From contig OZ250179.1 in the NCBI GenBank assembly GCA_965238125.1, forward strand, positions 2,790,001 to 2,854,000: DNA of 64,000 bases. Reading direction: 5' to 3'. This stretch comes from UBA6623 sp965238125 (GTDB taxonomy: Bacteria; Acidobacteriota; Terriglobia; Bryobacterales; UBA6623). A program made the position numbers and the translations under genes. Positions within the stretch are counted from its first letter, which is position 1. Each line of letters opens with the position of its first letter. Shown piece by piece: positions 42,311-51,034 of the stretch. Under the pieces are notes generated by a model. The model was given only the letters and a program-made list of their open reading frames with translations, was not told where the DNA came from and made no database searches.

Positions 42311-44386
42311 CTAACTTGCTCCGTCGCCGCTCACGATTTCATTGAAATCGGCAATCGTCGAAAACTCCGTGCGCAACCGCGCGAGAAACGCCAAGCGGTT
42401 GTCGCGAACCCTTTCGTCGTCGGCCATGACCATTACGTCATCGAAGAACTTGTCGACGACGGGTCGCAGCGAGGCGATCCGCGCGAGCGCTTCCTCGTAG
42501 CGTCCTTCGTCCTTGAGCGCCGCCACGCTCGGGCTCAGTTTCTCGAACTCGCCGAACAACACTTTCTCGACGCCCTCTTCGAGTAGCGTTTCGTCGACAT
42601 CGCGGGCGGCAAATTGGTCGGCGCCGCCGGCCTGCCGCAAGATATTGCTGATGCGCTTGAAACCGGCCGCCAACGGTTCGAAATTTTCGGTGGAGCGCAC
42701 TTTCGCGATCGCCTCGGCACGCGCGGCGACCTCGAGCGGCTGCTCCGACGAAGCACTCAACACGGCTTGGACTTCATCATGGCGATAGCCGCGCACCTCG
42801 CGCAGGTAGTAGCGCAAACGCTCGACGAAAAATTCTTCCAGGGCCGCGGCGTTTTCGCCGGCCTCCGCGATGCCGCACAACTCGGGCAACGAGAGAGACA
42901 ATTCGCCCTCGACCAAAATTCGAATAATGCCGTAAGCCGCTCGCCGCAGCGCAAACGGATCTTTCGACCCCGTCGGGATCATCTCCAGCCGAAACAGCCC
43001 GCCCAAAGTGTCGAGCTTATCGGCGATCGCGACAAGCCGCCCGACGGTTCTTCGCGGGATCGTGTCGTCCGCGCCGGCCGGGCGGTAATGGTCGTAGATG
43101 GCATCGGCCACTTCTTGGGGCTCGCCTTGGTGCTTGGCGTACAGGCCGCCGACGACGCCTTGCAGCTCGGGGAACTCTCCCACCAGCTCGGTCGTCAGGT
43201 CGCACTTGGCTAATTCGGCGGCGCGGCGCGCGTGGGCGATCGATTCATCGGACAAGGCCAGGGCCCCGGCCAGGCGGGCGGCAATTTCCTGATTGCGCTC
43301 GGTCTTTTCGAAATAGGACCCCAGCTTGGCCTGGAAGGTCACGGCCTTGAGGTCTTCGACGCGGTCGGTGAGCGATTGCTTTTGGTCGGCGTCCCAGAAA
43401 AACTGCGCGTCCTTGAAACGGGCCCGTAAAACACGCTCATTGCCTCGGCGAATGATGCCGTCGGGGTCGCCGTCAAGATTCGCCACGGCGACGAACTTCG
43501 GCTGCAACCGGCCGGCCTCGTCCTCGACGGCGAAATACTTTTGGTGATGTTCCATCACCGTTTCGAGCACTTCCTCGGGCAGCGACAGATAGCTTTCCTC
43601 GAAACCCCCGAGAATCGGCGTCGGGTACTCGGTGATGTTGACCAGAATCGCCAGCAATCGCGGATTGGCGCGCACGCGCAACCCGGCGCGCATGAGCGTA
43701 CGGATGCCGGTTTCGATCATGAGCTGTCTTTCCTCGATCGAGAGAATGACGCGGCTGTCGGCGAGTTTGTTGCGCAGATCGGCCGCCCCGCTGACCTCGA
43801 TCACTCCCGAAGACAGGCGGCGGTGCCCGTAACTCGTGTTCCCGGAAGCAACGCCGGCGATTTCGAACGGCACGACGGTGCCGTCATACAGCGCCGTCAA
43901 CCAACGAATCGGACGAATGAAACGCGGCCCCGACTTGCCGGTCCAATACATCGTCCTCGGGAAGTGAACCGCGACGATGATCTCGGGCAGGATCTCGGCG
44001 AGGATTTCAGCGGTCGGGCGTCCTTCGATGCGGCGCGTGACGGTGAGGCGGCCGTTGTCGTCGGTTCCAAGCCGGTCAACGCCGACGCCGGCCCGGCGGG
44101 CGAATCCGTCCCCGACCTTGGTAGGCTTGCCCGCGTCGTCGAAAGCGATCTTTCGCGGCGGCCCGGTGAGGGTCTCTTCGCGATCGGCTTGGCGGTCGGC
44201 CAGGTCTTGGGCGATCAGCACCAAACGCCGCGGCGTTGCTTCGGTGGAGTAGACGACGCCGGTGTCGAGATTGTGCTTTTCGAGGCCTTCGCGAAAACGC
44301 CGTTCGAGGTCCTTCAGCGCGCCGCCGATCATCCAATCGGGGATTTCCTCGGTCCCGACTTCGAGTAGAAATTCCGCGATTTTCAT
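42311..44386 (-). CDS. glyS: Glycyl-tRNA synthetase beta subunit
   Basis: A 691-residue beta subunit of the two-gene glycyl-tRNA synthetase, which recognises and binds tRNA-Gly. It starts MKIAEFLLEVGTEEIPDWMI, as usual, continues with ATPRRLVLIAQDLADRQ, GPPRKIAFDDAGKPTK and the HD-like region, and ends with an anticodon-binding DALR-type domain (LLPVVDKFFDDVMVMAD pattern). Start chosen at 44386: the ATG overlaps the stop of glyQ (ATGA), so the two subunits are translationally coupled. The frame is open further upstream inside glyQ, but that is only overlap. Confidence 0.96.
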   Translation of the reverse strand: MKIAEFLLEVGTEEIPDWMIGGALKDLERRFREGLEKHNLDTGVVYSTEATPRRLVLIAQDLADRQADREETLTGPPRKIAFDDAGKPTKVGDGFARRAGVGVDRLGTDDNGRLTVTRRIEGRPTAEILAEILPEIIVAVHFPRTMYWTGKSGPRFIRPIRWLTALYDGTVVPFEIAGVASGNTSYGHRRLSSGVIEVSGAADLRNKLADSRVILSIEERQLMIETGIRTLMRAGLRVRANPRLLAILVNITEYPTPILGGFEESYLSLPEEVLETVMEHHQKYFAVEDEAGRLQPKFVAVANLDGDPDGIIRRGNERVLRARFKDAQFFWDADQKQSLTDRVEDLKAVTFQAKLGSYFEKTERNQEIAARLAGALALSDESIAHARRAAELAKCDLTTELVGEFPELQGVVGGLYAKHQGEPQEVADAIYDHYRPAGADDTIPRRTVGRLVAIADKLDTLGGLFRLEMIPTGSKDPFALRRAAYGIIRILVEGELSLSLPELCGIAEAGENAAALEEFFVERLRYYLREVRGYRHDEVQAVLSASSEQPLEVAARAEAIAKVRSTENFEPLAAGFKRISNILRQAGGADQFAARDVDETLLEEGVEKVLFGEFEKLSPSVAALKDEGRYEEALARIASLRPVVDKFFDDVMVMADDERVRDNRLAFLARLRTEFSTIADFNEIVSGDGAS

Positions 44387-45288
44387 CAGGCGGAAACCTC
44401 CGCGGCCTCGGTCTGCTGATCGAGCCAGGCTTGCGCCACCCCGACCGCCAGCGTACGAACCCGGGCAATTACGCCAACCCTCTCGGTCACGCTGATCGCT
44501 CCTCGCGCGTCGAGCGTATTGAACAGGTGCGAACACTTCAAGACTTGGTCGTAAGCGGCCAGCAGCGGAAAGCGTTTTCTTTCGTCCTCGTCTTCGGTCG
44601 TGCGGTACTCTTCGAGCAATCGTGCGCATTCCCCCTCGTGCAAGTCAAACTCCTTCCACACGAAAGCGACGTCGGCCTTCTCGAAGTTGTAAAGCGAGTA
44701 TTGCTGCTCATCGGCGAAACGCACGTGGTGATAATTCCACGACTCGTTCCACTGAATGTCGTAAACACTGTCGACGTTCTGGAGAAAGGCCGCCAGCCGT
44801 TCGAGCCCATAGGTCAACTCCGCCGGGACAAGCTCCAAATCGACGCCGCCACATTGTTGGAAATAGGTGAATTGCGTGATCTCGAGCCCGTCGAGCATCA
44901 CCTGCCAGCCGATGCCCCAGGCGCCCAACGTGGGGGATTCCCAGTTGTCTTCCTCGAGCTTCAAGTCGTGCTTGCGCAGGTCGATTCCGATGGCTTCGAG
45001 GCTGCCCAAATATTGCTCGATGACGTCCTCGGGCGCGGGCTTGAGAATCACCTGCAACTGCATGTGCTTGTAGAGGCGGTTCGGGTTCTCGCCGTAGCGG
45101 CCGTCCGCGGGGCGCCGACTGGGCTGCACGTAGGCGACGCGATAGGGATCGGGCCCCAGCACGCGCAAGAATGTCTCGGGGCACATCGTCCCCGCGCCCA
45201 CCTCCACGTCGAAGGGCTCCTGGAGGATACAGTCCCGCTCGGCCCAATACGACTTGAGCCGCAAGATCATCTCCTGGTAGTTATGCAT
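44386..45288 (-). CDS. glyQ: Glycyl-tRNA synthetase alpha subunit
   Basis: A 300-residue class II aminoacyl-tRNA synthetase subunit that activates glycine. It shows the standard features: SYWAERDCILQEPFDVEVGA, PYRVAYVQPSRRPADGRYG, EDNWESPTLGAWGIGWQVML and TYGLERLAAFLQNVDSVYD. It is followed by glyS with a 4-base overlap. Upstream lies a small unknown gene at 45337 and then recO on the same strand. Confidence 0.97.
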   Translation of the reverse strand: MHNYQEMILRLKSYWAERDCILQEPFDVEVGAGTMCPETFLRVLGPDPYRVAYVQPSRRPADGRYGENPNRLYKHMQLQVILKPAPEDVIEQYLGSLEAIGIDLRKHDLKLEEDNWESPTLGAWGIGWQVMLDGLEITQFTYFQQCGGVDLELVPAELTYGLERLAAFLQNVDSVYDIQWNESWNYHHVRFADEQQYSLYNFEKADVAFVWKEFDLHEGECARLLEEYRTTEDEDERKRFPLLAAYDQVLKCSHLFNTLDARGAISVTERVGVIARVRTLAVGVAQAWLDQQTEAAEVSA

Positions 45289-45336
45289 GGGGCGTTTCGC
45301 CGGATGGTTTGGTCGGATCGTCGGCGGCCGGAAAGG

Positions 45337-45543
45337 CTACGGCGTGGCCTCTTTGTCGCGGAACTGCAGGGAATAACGACTCAGAATCTGACGGAATTCT
45401 TGGCCCTCGTTGACGCTTAGGCGGATCGGACTGGACCGGCTCATCACGGTGATTGCCATGCCGCCGTCCTCGGTCATTTCCGCAAACGTGATCGCTTGAA
45501 GGTTGATGAAGTAGTTGCGAAAACTGATGAAATTTCTTTCCAT
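45337..45543 (-). CDS. Small hypothetical protein, 68 residues
   Basis: Starts MERNFISFRNYFINLQAITF and continues with a beta-rich pattern (GMAITVMSRSSPIRLSVNEG) and a C-terminal helix (EFRQILSRYSLQF). A good ribosome site (GGAGGGTAACC) precedes the ATG. The layout resembles small beta-barrel-like proteins seen in many bacteria, but I cannot name the family. It sits between recO and glyQ on the same strand; the R1 repeat at 45567-45628 separates it from recO. Confidence 0.6.
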   Translation of the reverse strand: MERNFISFRNYFINLQAITFAEMTEDGGMAITVMSRSSPIRLSVNEGQEFRQILSRYSLQFRDKEATP

Positions 45544-45566
45544 GGTTACCCTCCGTCCCCGCTTTG

Positions 45567-45628
45567 GTAGCGACCGGCACTCTTGCCGGTCCCAGCCAAC
45601 AGCATGACCGGCTCTCAGCCGGTCATGC
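45567..45628 (-). repeat. R1 repeat, copy 5, inverted
   Basis: Read on the minus strand: TGACCGGC-TGAGA-GCCGGTCA, a spacer with TTGGCTGG, and GACCGGCAA-GA-GTGCCGGTC, ending GCTAC. Both stems are the CCGG version; compare the AAGC/AAACAC versions at 2780 and 27516. It lies 9 bases after the recO stop. Confidence 0.8.
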
Positions 45629-45636
45629 CCGCCGGA

Positions 45637-46515
45637 TCAAGCCTTCTCCAACTCTTCCAAAATTCCCGCCGTCTTCAGCTTGGCCTCGAATTGATCCTCG
45701 AGGCGCTGCCTGAGAAAACGTCTCAGATCGGCCGCCGTCGCCGCGCTCCAGCCGGCGGTCTCGATTTCACCGAGTGATGTCTTCAACATCTGATTCGCGA
45801 TGCTCCGTGAAGCCGCGGAAATCGCCCATGCGTTCGGTCCTCGAAAATCCGCTGAAAACAACCCCGGGTGAGCCCGTTCGAAATAGGCCGTCTCGGAGGA
45901 ATCGAACGCCGTGCCGCTCAGGATGCAAACATCAAGAGGCGGCAGCCAACCTCCCAGCCTTACCGACCACAACGAAAAGTACGTCAGCGCCGCCCACAGC
46001 CGCGCCTCGCCCTCTCCGCCGCTCGAAGAGGCTGTGCCGGTGCCCGGCGACTCCGCCGCCCAAGCCGCGCCGTTCGGCCCTTCGATCGCCGTTGACTCAG
46101 AAGCCTTCGATTCGCCGCCGCTTGTTTCGAGCCCCAACCGAATCTGATCGAGAACCAGCGCCACCAAACGGAAAAACGCGTCGTTGGGTTCCTGTTCCGG
46201 CAGCAAACGGTCGCAAACCTCGGCGATGTAGTCGAGCGCCACTCCCGAGGCATAGTCGGCCCGCAGAAACAGCGGCGGTTCGAGCAACTCGGAACGGTCC
46301 AAGCGCACCAGGTCGCGGTCTTGTCGCTGGAAGTAGAACAGCCGAACGTGGGCGAGCCGTTCAAGGCCCGAGCCGAAGGGATTCTTGGGCCGTCGCGCGC
46401 GGCGAGCCACGCCTCGCAGCTTCCCCTGATCCCTGGAAACGAAGCTGACAATCAAGTCGGCTTCCCGGTAAGGGTAAGTACGCAGAACGAAGGCTTCGCT
46501 CTCCTGGGCCGACAT
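45637..46515 (-). CDS. recO: DNA repair protein RecO
   Basis: A 292-residue RecO: N-terminal OB-fold (ESEAFVLRTYPYREADLIVS, KLRGVARRARRPKNPFGSGL) and helical C-terminal domain. It helps load RecA on gaps with RecR. Two oddities: the usual zinc-finger cysteine pairs are missing (only isolated Cys, as in LDVCILSG), and residues about 140-175 carry a Ser/Gly/Ala/Glu-rich insertion (SPGTGTASSSGGEGEA) of low complexity. Start at 46515 (MSAQESEAF) is preferred over the ATG three codons earlier only weakly. Confidence 0.85.
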   Translation of the reverse strand: MSAQESEAFVLRTYPYREADLIVSFVSRDQGKLRGVARRARRPKNPFGSGLERLAHVRLFYFQRQDRDLVRLDRSELLEPPLFLRADYASGVALDYIAEVCDRLLPEQEPNDAFFRLVALVLDQIRLGLETSGGESKASESTAIEGPNGAAWAAESPGTGTASSSGGEGEARLWAALTYFSLWSVRLGGWLPPLDVCILSGTAFDSSETAYFERAHPGLFSADFRGPNAWAISAASRSIANQMLKTSLGEIETAGWSAATAADLRRFLRQRLEDQFEAKLKTAGILEELEKA

Positions 46516-46595
46516 CGAACGCAAACCAGCGTGCGCAAAGGTTCAGGATAACACGGCGTCGTCAGCCTGCATGGCTCACCAGGTGTCGAGGCGAA

Positions 46596-48101
46596 TCAGG
46601 CCGTAATCTGCGGAATCAACTCGCCGTGCACATCCGTCAAACGCATGTGCCGGCCGTTGAAGAAATAGGTGAGGCGTTTGTGGTCAAGCCCCAGCAGATG
46701 CAGGATGCTGGCGTGAATGTCGTGGTAGGTGACGACCTGTTCCTGGGCGCGATACCCGAACTCGTCCGTCGAGCCGATGACTTGCCCGCCTTGGATCCCC
46801 GCGCCCGCCATCCAAACCGTCATCGCGCCGGGATTGTGGTCGCGTCCGACGCCGCGTTGTGAAATCGGCATGCGTCCGAACTCGCTGTGCCAGATCACCA
46901 AGGTGTCGTCGAGCATGCCGCGTTGTTTGAGATCGCGAATCAAGCCGGCGATCGGCTTGTCGACCTCTTGGGCATGCTGGGTGTGGTTTTCGACTAAGTT
47001 GGCGTGGGCGTCCCAGGTGTCGAGGTTTTGGTTGACAAGAGCCCCGTTATAGAGCTGCACGAAGCGCACGCCGCGCTCGACCAATCGGCGCGCCAGCAGG
47101 CATTGCTTCCCGAAAGGCTCGGTGGTCTGGTCGTCCATGCCGTAGAGCCGCTTGGTCGCCTCGCTCTCTTGGCGACTGTCGACAGCTTCGGGGGCGCAGG
47201 TCTGCATGCGGTAGGCCAGCTCATAGGAGGAGATTCGCGCGGCCAGCTCCGAGCTGCCCGGATATTTCGCGGCATGGCGTTCATTGAGTTCGGCAAGATG
47301 ATCGAGCCGCGCTCTTTGTTGCTCCGGCGCTACGTGCTCCGCCGGCGGACGCAGGTCGAGAATCGGGTCGCCGGCGGCGCGAAACACCGTTCCTTGATAT
47401 GAGGCGGGCAGGAAACCGCTATTCCAGTTCGCCGGTCCGCTGAAGGGCCCGCCGCGTTTGTCATAGACGACGACGAAACCCGGCAGGTTCTGGTTCTCCG
47501 AACCCAGTCCGTAGGTCACCCAGGAGCCCACGCTGGGGAACCCCATCAGCCGCGATCCGGTATTCCACTCGTAGTGGGCCAAAACGTGGTCGTTCGAGCG
47601 GCCCGTGCAGGACCGAATGAAGGCCAAATCATCGACCATCTCGCCGACGTGCGGAAACAGGCCCGAGACATCAATGCCCGATTGCCCGTATTTCTTGAAT
47701 CCGAAGGGCGTGCGCATCAGCGGCCCGGGATACCCCTGCCGGACGCGCACTCTTCCCTTCCCCGTCAGCGGCTGCCCGTGATATTTGTCGAGCATCGGCT
47801 TCGGGTCGAAGGTATCGACATGGCTCACGCCGCCGCTCATGAAAAGCGAAATGACGGCCTTGGCGCGTGGCTTGAAGTGGCCGTCGCGGGGGACCAGGGG
47901 CGAGTCAATTCCAGTGGAGGTTAAACAGGCTTGGGCGGACTTATCGAGACCGGCGGCGTCGGCGGCGAGCAAACCGTCTTGGGCCAGCAACCATCCGAGG
48001 GCCAGACCGCTGATGCCTTCACCGGCTTCGAACAGGAAGTCGCGGCGCGAGACGAAAGGCTTTTTCGTCGTGGTGCAAAGAATGGTCGGGCGTTCGGCCA
48101 T
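46596..48101 (-). CDS. DUF1501 domain protein, Tat-type leader
   Basis: A 501-residue protein of the DUF1501 (sulfatase-like) family. The N-terminus has a twin-arginine-like leader (SRRDFLFEAGEGISGLALGW). Family marks include KAVISLFMSGGVSHVDTFDP, ARRLVERGVRFVQLYNG, LVIWHSEFGRMPISQRGVGR and DHNPGAMTVWMAGAGI. Catalysis is not established for the family. The gene follows the PSD1-type cytochrome gene by 24 bases; this pair is a standard unit in Planctomycetota, Verrucomicrobiota and Solibacter-like Acidobacteriota and probably processes polysaccharides or sulfated compounds in the periplasm. Confidence 0.93.
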   Translation of the reverse strand: MAERPTILCTTTKKPFVSRRDFLFEAGEGISGLALGWLLAQDGLLAADAAGLDKSAQACLTSTGIDSPLVPRDGHFKPRAKAVISLFMSGGVSHVDTFDPKPMLDKYHGQPLTGKGRVRVRQGYPGPLMRTPFGFKKYGQSGIDVSGLFPHVGEMVDDLAFIRSCTGRSNDHVLAHYEWNTGSRLMGFPSVGSWVTYGLGSENQNLPGFVVVYDKRGGPFSGPANWNSGFLPASYQGTVFRAAGDPILDLRPPAEHVAPEQQRARLDHLAELNERHAAKYPGSSELAARISSYELAYRMQTCAPEAVDSRQESEATKRLYGMDDQTTEPFGKQCLLARRLVERGVRFVQLYNGALVNQNLDTWDAHANLVENHTQHAQEVDKPIAGLIRDLKQRGMLDDTLVIWHSEFGRMPISQRGVGRDHNPGAMTVWMAGAGIQGGQVIGSTDEFGYRAQEQVVTYHDIHASILHLLGLDHKRLTYFFNGRHMRLTDVHGELIPQITA

Positions 48102-48125
48102 GATTGTTCCCCTCCGCGTCGGGAG

Positions 48126-50843
48126 TTAGTTCACGTACACAAACTCGCTCAAGTTCAAAATCACATCGCAGAGGTCAACCAGCGCGGCCCCGTCCGGATC
48201 GTCCTCGCCCCGAGCGCGATGATACTCCGTTTGCTTTTTCAGGAAGCCGAGATTTCGATCGAACTCATCGTGATCCGGTCCCCGGCTCAGGGCAATCTGA
48301 TAAGCCCGGCTGATACGCGCCTCCGCGTCCCCGCCCGCGTCGGACGCCACGCGCTCGGCGAAATATTTCGCCTGCTCCAAAACAAACTCGTTGTTGAGCA
48401 GCGTAAGCGCCTGCGTCGGAACCGTCGTTCGGTTGCGGCGTGCGCATGTCACGTTCGGGTCGGGCTGATCGAAGACCTCGAACATCGGATAGCGCAACCC
48501 GCGTTTCCAATAGGAATAAATGCTGCGCCGCCAAACGGCCGGACCTTGCTCGGTCATCTCCCATTTCCCCTTTGGGAAAGACAGGCGAAGGGCCTCGGGA
48601 ATCGGCGGGAAGAACGGCTCGCCGCCCACCTCGCGATTCAATTTCCCCGAAGCATCGAGCACTATATCGCGGATCACCTCGGCTTCCAATCGGCGTTCGG
48701 GAAAGCGCCACGGATGTTGACCCGACGGATCCTTCTCGCGATTCCCCGGGTGATCGAAGGCCGAGGCCATTTGATACGCTTCGCTGGTCATCAGCAGCCG
48801 GTGCATGCTCTTGATGCTCCAACCGCAGCGCACGAATTCCGTCGCCAACCAATCGAGTAATTCCGGGTAAAGCGGAGGCTCCCCGGTCCGGCCGAAATTA
48901 CTCGTCGTCGCAACGATCCCTCGGCCGAAATGAAAATGCCACAGCCGGTTCACCATCACGCGAGCGGTCAAGGGATGGTCGGGTGAGGCGATCCACTCGG
49001 CCAGCGCCCGCCGCCGGCCCGAGCTAACGTTCTCTCCGCTCGGGGGAACTGCGGTGGGCTCATCCCCTCGCGTCAGCACGCGCAGGAAACCCGGTTCCAC
49101 GGGATCGCCCTTCACGCGATGATCCCCGCTCGGCAACAAATACGCCGTGGGCGGAACAAACGGCTTCCCGGCTTGCGGAAGAAAGGTCCCCGCAATCTCT
49201 CCGTAATCTTCCCGCTCACCCTTGCCGGGAAGTTTTTCGTCTCCCAACCCGTCGGGAGCAAAGCGATAGTCTCCGTCGCGCACCGCCATCGCTCGGGGCA
49301 ACTCCGGGGGCATTCGCTTCTTGAGTTCCTCGATTTGCGCTTTCAGCGCATCCATTGCCGCGCGGTCCTCGGGCTCGATGAGGTCCGCCACCGTATCGAC
49401 ACTCACTTGGATCGTCGTTACCTGGTCGGCCAACAGTTTCTGGCCCGCCGTGCGTTCGGCCTCGGGCGTGCGGACGGCAAGTTGAATCTCCTCGGGAAAG
49501 CTCTCCAGCTTCTTCTCGAACGCCAACTTGCGGTAAGGCGCTTCGAGGCCGGTGATCTTCGCGTTCAGCGGTTTGATCTCGGCATCGATTTCCGCTTTGC
49601 GAGCCTCGAATTCCGCGACCGCTTCCGGCGGCGCCAGCGGGAACTCATATTTCACGAATGGAAAGAACGTCGCCAACATACTGTAGTAGTCATGCTGGAG
49701 AATCGGATCAAACTTGTGATCGTGGCAGCGCGCGCAATTCACCGTCATCCCCATGAAGGCGCGGCCCGTGGTTCCGATCATGTCGTCGAGATAATTGTAG
49801 CGATATTGCGGGTTGTCTTTCTCGCGAAACCCGACCGTCGGTCCGACACGGTTGAAGCCCGTAGCGATCAACGAGTCGTTGGTAACTTCGTCCAACTCGT
49901 CGCCGGCCAATTGTTCTCGAATGAACTGGTCATACGGCTTGTCGTCGTTGAAAGCCCGCACGACATAGTCGCGATAGCGCCACGCATGCGGATAGTCGTA
50001 ATCATGCTCATAGCCGCCGCTGTCGGCGTACCGCGCCACGTCGAGCCAATGGCGTCCCCAACGTTCGCCGTAGTGGGGTGATGCAAGCAACCGGTCCACC
50101 AATTTCGCGAAAGCATCCTCGGAAGAATCATTGACAAACGCCTCGACTTCCTCGGGCGCCGGCAACAGACCCACTACGTCCAGATAGGCGCGCCGGATCA
50201 GCGTTCGCCGGTCGGCCCGCGGGGCGGGCTCCAGGCCCTTTTCGTCGAGTCGCTTCTTGAGGAAGGCGTCGACCGGATTGCTTTTCCATCGCGCCGCGTC
50301 GTGTTGCGGCACGGGCTCGCGCAGCGGCTTTCGGAACGCCCACCATTGACGGTCGGCCTCGGTGATCCCGACCTTTTCGGGCTCCGCGGCCGCGGCGGGG
50401 GCTTGCTCGTACCCGGGTGGCTTCGGCTGAGGGTCAAGACGCACCACATCCCACGAAGCGCCTTCGTTGATCCATCGCTCGAGCGTCGAAATCTCGTCGG
50501 CGCTCAGAGCGCCCCCCAGCGGCATCGCCGGGGCTTGTTTTCCTGAGATCAACTGATAGACGCGGCTTTCAGACGCCCGCCCCGGAACCAGTGCCGGCCC
50601 CCGCACTCCGCCCCGCAGCATGCCCTCCCGCGTACGCAAGTCGAGTTGCGACATCAGCTCGCCTTCTCCGTGGCAAGAAAGACACTTGCTCTGGAGAATC
50701 GGCGCGACGTCTTGAGAGAAGGAAAGGTCCGCGGCCGGCGCCGCGGCGACGAAGAAGCACGACGCGAGAAAGGCGATCGTGAGGCCGTAACGAGTGGACC
50801 GAGCCCTCCACCCCAAACCGAGGCATGGCGAGGGTCTATTCAT
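48126..50843 (-). CDS. PSD1/DUF1549-DUF1553 cytochrome c-type protein
   Basis: A 905-residue exported protein. The leader is YGLTIAFLASCFFVAAAPAA; a c-type haem site SKCLSCHGEGE follows near residue 52. Then come DUF1549 (LIRRAYLDVVGLLPAPEEVE, YGERWGRHWLDVARYADSGG) and DUF1553 (LAEWIASPDHPLTARVMVNR, LWHFHFGRGIV), separated by a helical region near residues 400-500. The haem suggests electron transfer. I chose the ATG at 50843 (MNRPSPCLG); the frame is open 38 codons further. It is the first gene of a two-gene operon with the DUF1501 protein. Confidence 0.92.
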   Translation of the reverse strand: MNRPSPCLGLGWRARSTRYGLTIAFLASCFFVAAAPAADLSFSQDVAPILQSKCLSCHGEGELMSQLDLRTREGMLRGGVRGPALVPGRASESRVYQLISGKQAPAMPLGGALSADEISTLERWINEGASWDVVRLDPQPKPPGYEQAPAAAAEPEKVGITEADRQWWAFRKPLREPVPQHDAARWKSNPVDAFLKKRLDEKGLEPAPRADRRTLIRRAYLDVVGLLPAPEEVEAFVNDSSEDAFAKLVDRLLASPHYGERWGRHWLDVARYADSGGYEHDYDYPHAWRYRDYVVRAFNDDKPYDQFIREQLAGDELDEVTNDSLIATGFNRVGPTVGFREKDNPQYRYNYLDDMIGTTGRAFMGMTVNCARCHDHKFDPILQHDYYSMLATFFPFVKYEFPLAPPEAVAEFEARKAEIDAEIKPLNAKITGLEAPYRKLAFEKKLESFPEEIQLAVRTPEAERTAGQKLLADQVTTIQVSVDTVADLIEPEDRAAMDALKAQIEELKKRMPPELPRAMAVRDGDYRFAPDGLGDEKLPGKGEREDYGEIAGTFLPQAGKPFVPPTAYLLPSGDHRVKGDPVEPGFLRVLTRGDEPTAVPPSGENVSSGRRRALAEWIASPDHPLTARVMVNRLWHFHFGRGIVATTSNFGRTGEPPLYPELLDWLATEFVRCGWSIKSMHRLLMTSEAYQMASAFDHPGNREKDPSGQHPWRFPERRLEAEVIRDIVLDASGKLNREVGGEPFFPPIPEALRLSFPKGKWEMTEQGPAVWRRSIYSYWKRGLRYPMFEVFDQPDPNVTCARRNRTTVPTQALTLLNNEFVLEQAKYFAERVASDAGGDAEARISRAYQIALSRGPDHDEFDRNLGFLKKQTEYHRARGEDDPDGAALVDLCDVILNLSEFVYVN

Positions 50844-51034
50844 GGGTCGAACTCCCGGGCACCGCGTGGTGCTAAGGCCAGTGTAGGCAGCCGCCGCGGG
50901 GATGTCAATTTTTTCGCCCCATCGGCCCGAATCACGTGTCGGCGATTCACGTGTCACCGGTGTCCGTCGCGTAGTTCGGGAGCATCCCCCGTCTCTCCCC
51001 GGGCCACATTACCCCGCAACAGGCCATTCTTCAT

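Noticed and set aside
44236..45420. A 394-codon plus-strand frame opposite glyQ
   Set aside because: Antisense to a firmly identified glycyl-tRNA synthetase subunit; composition is Arg/Val/Leu-rich as usual for such shadows.
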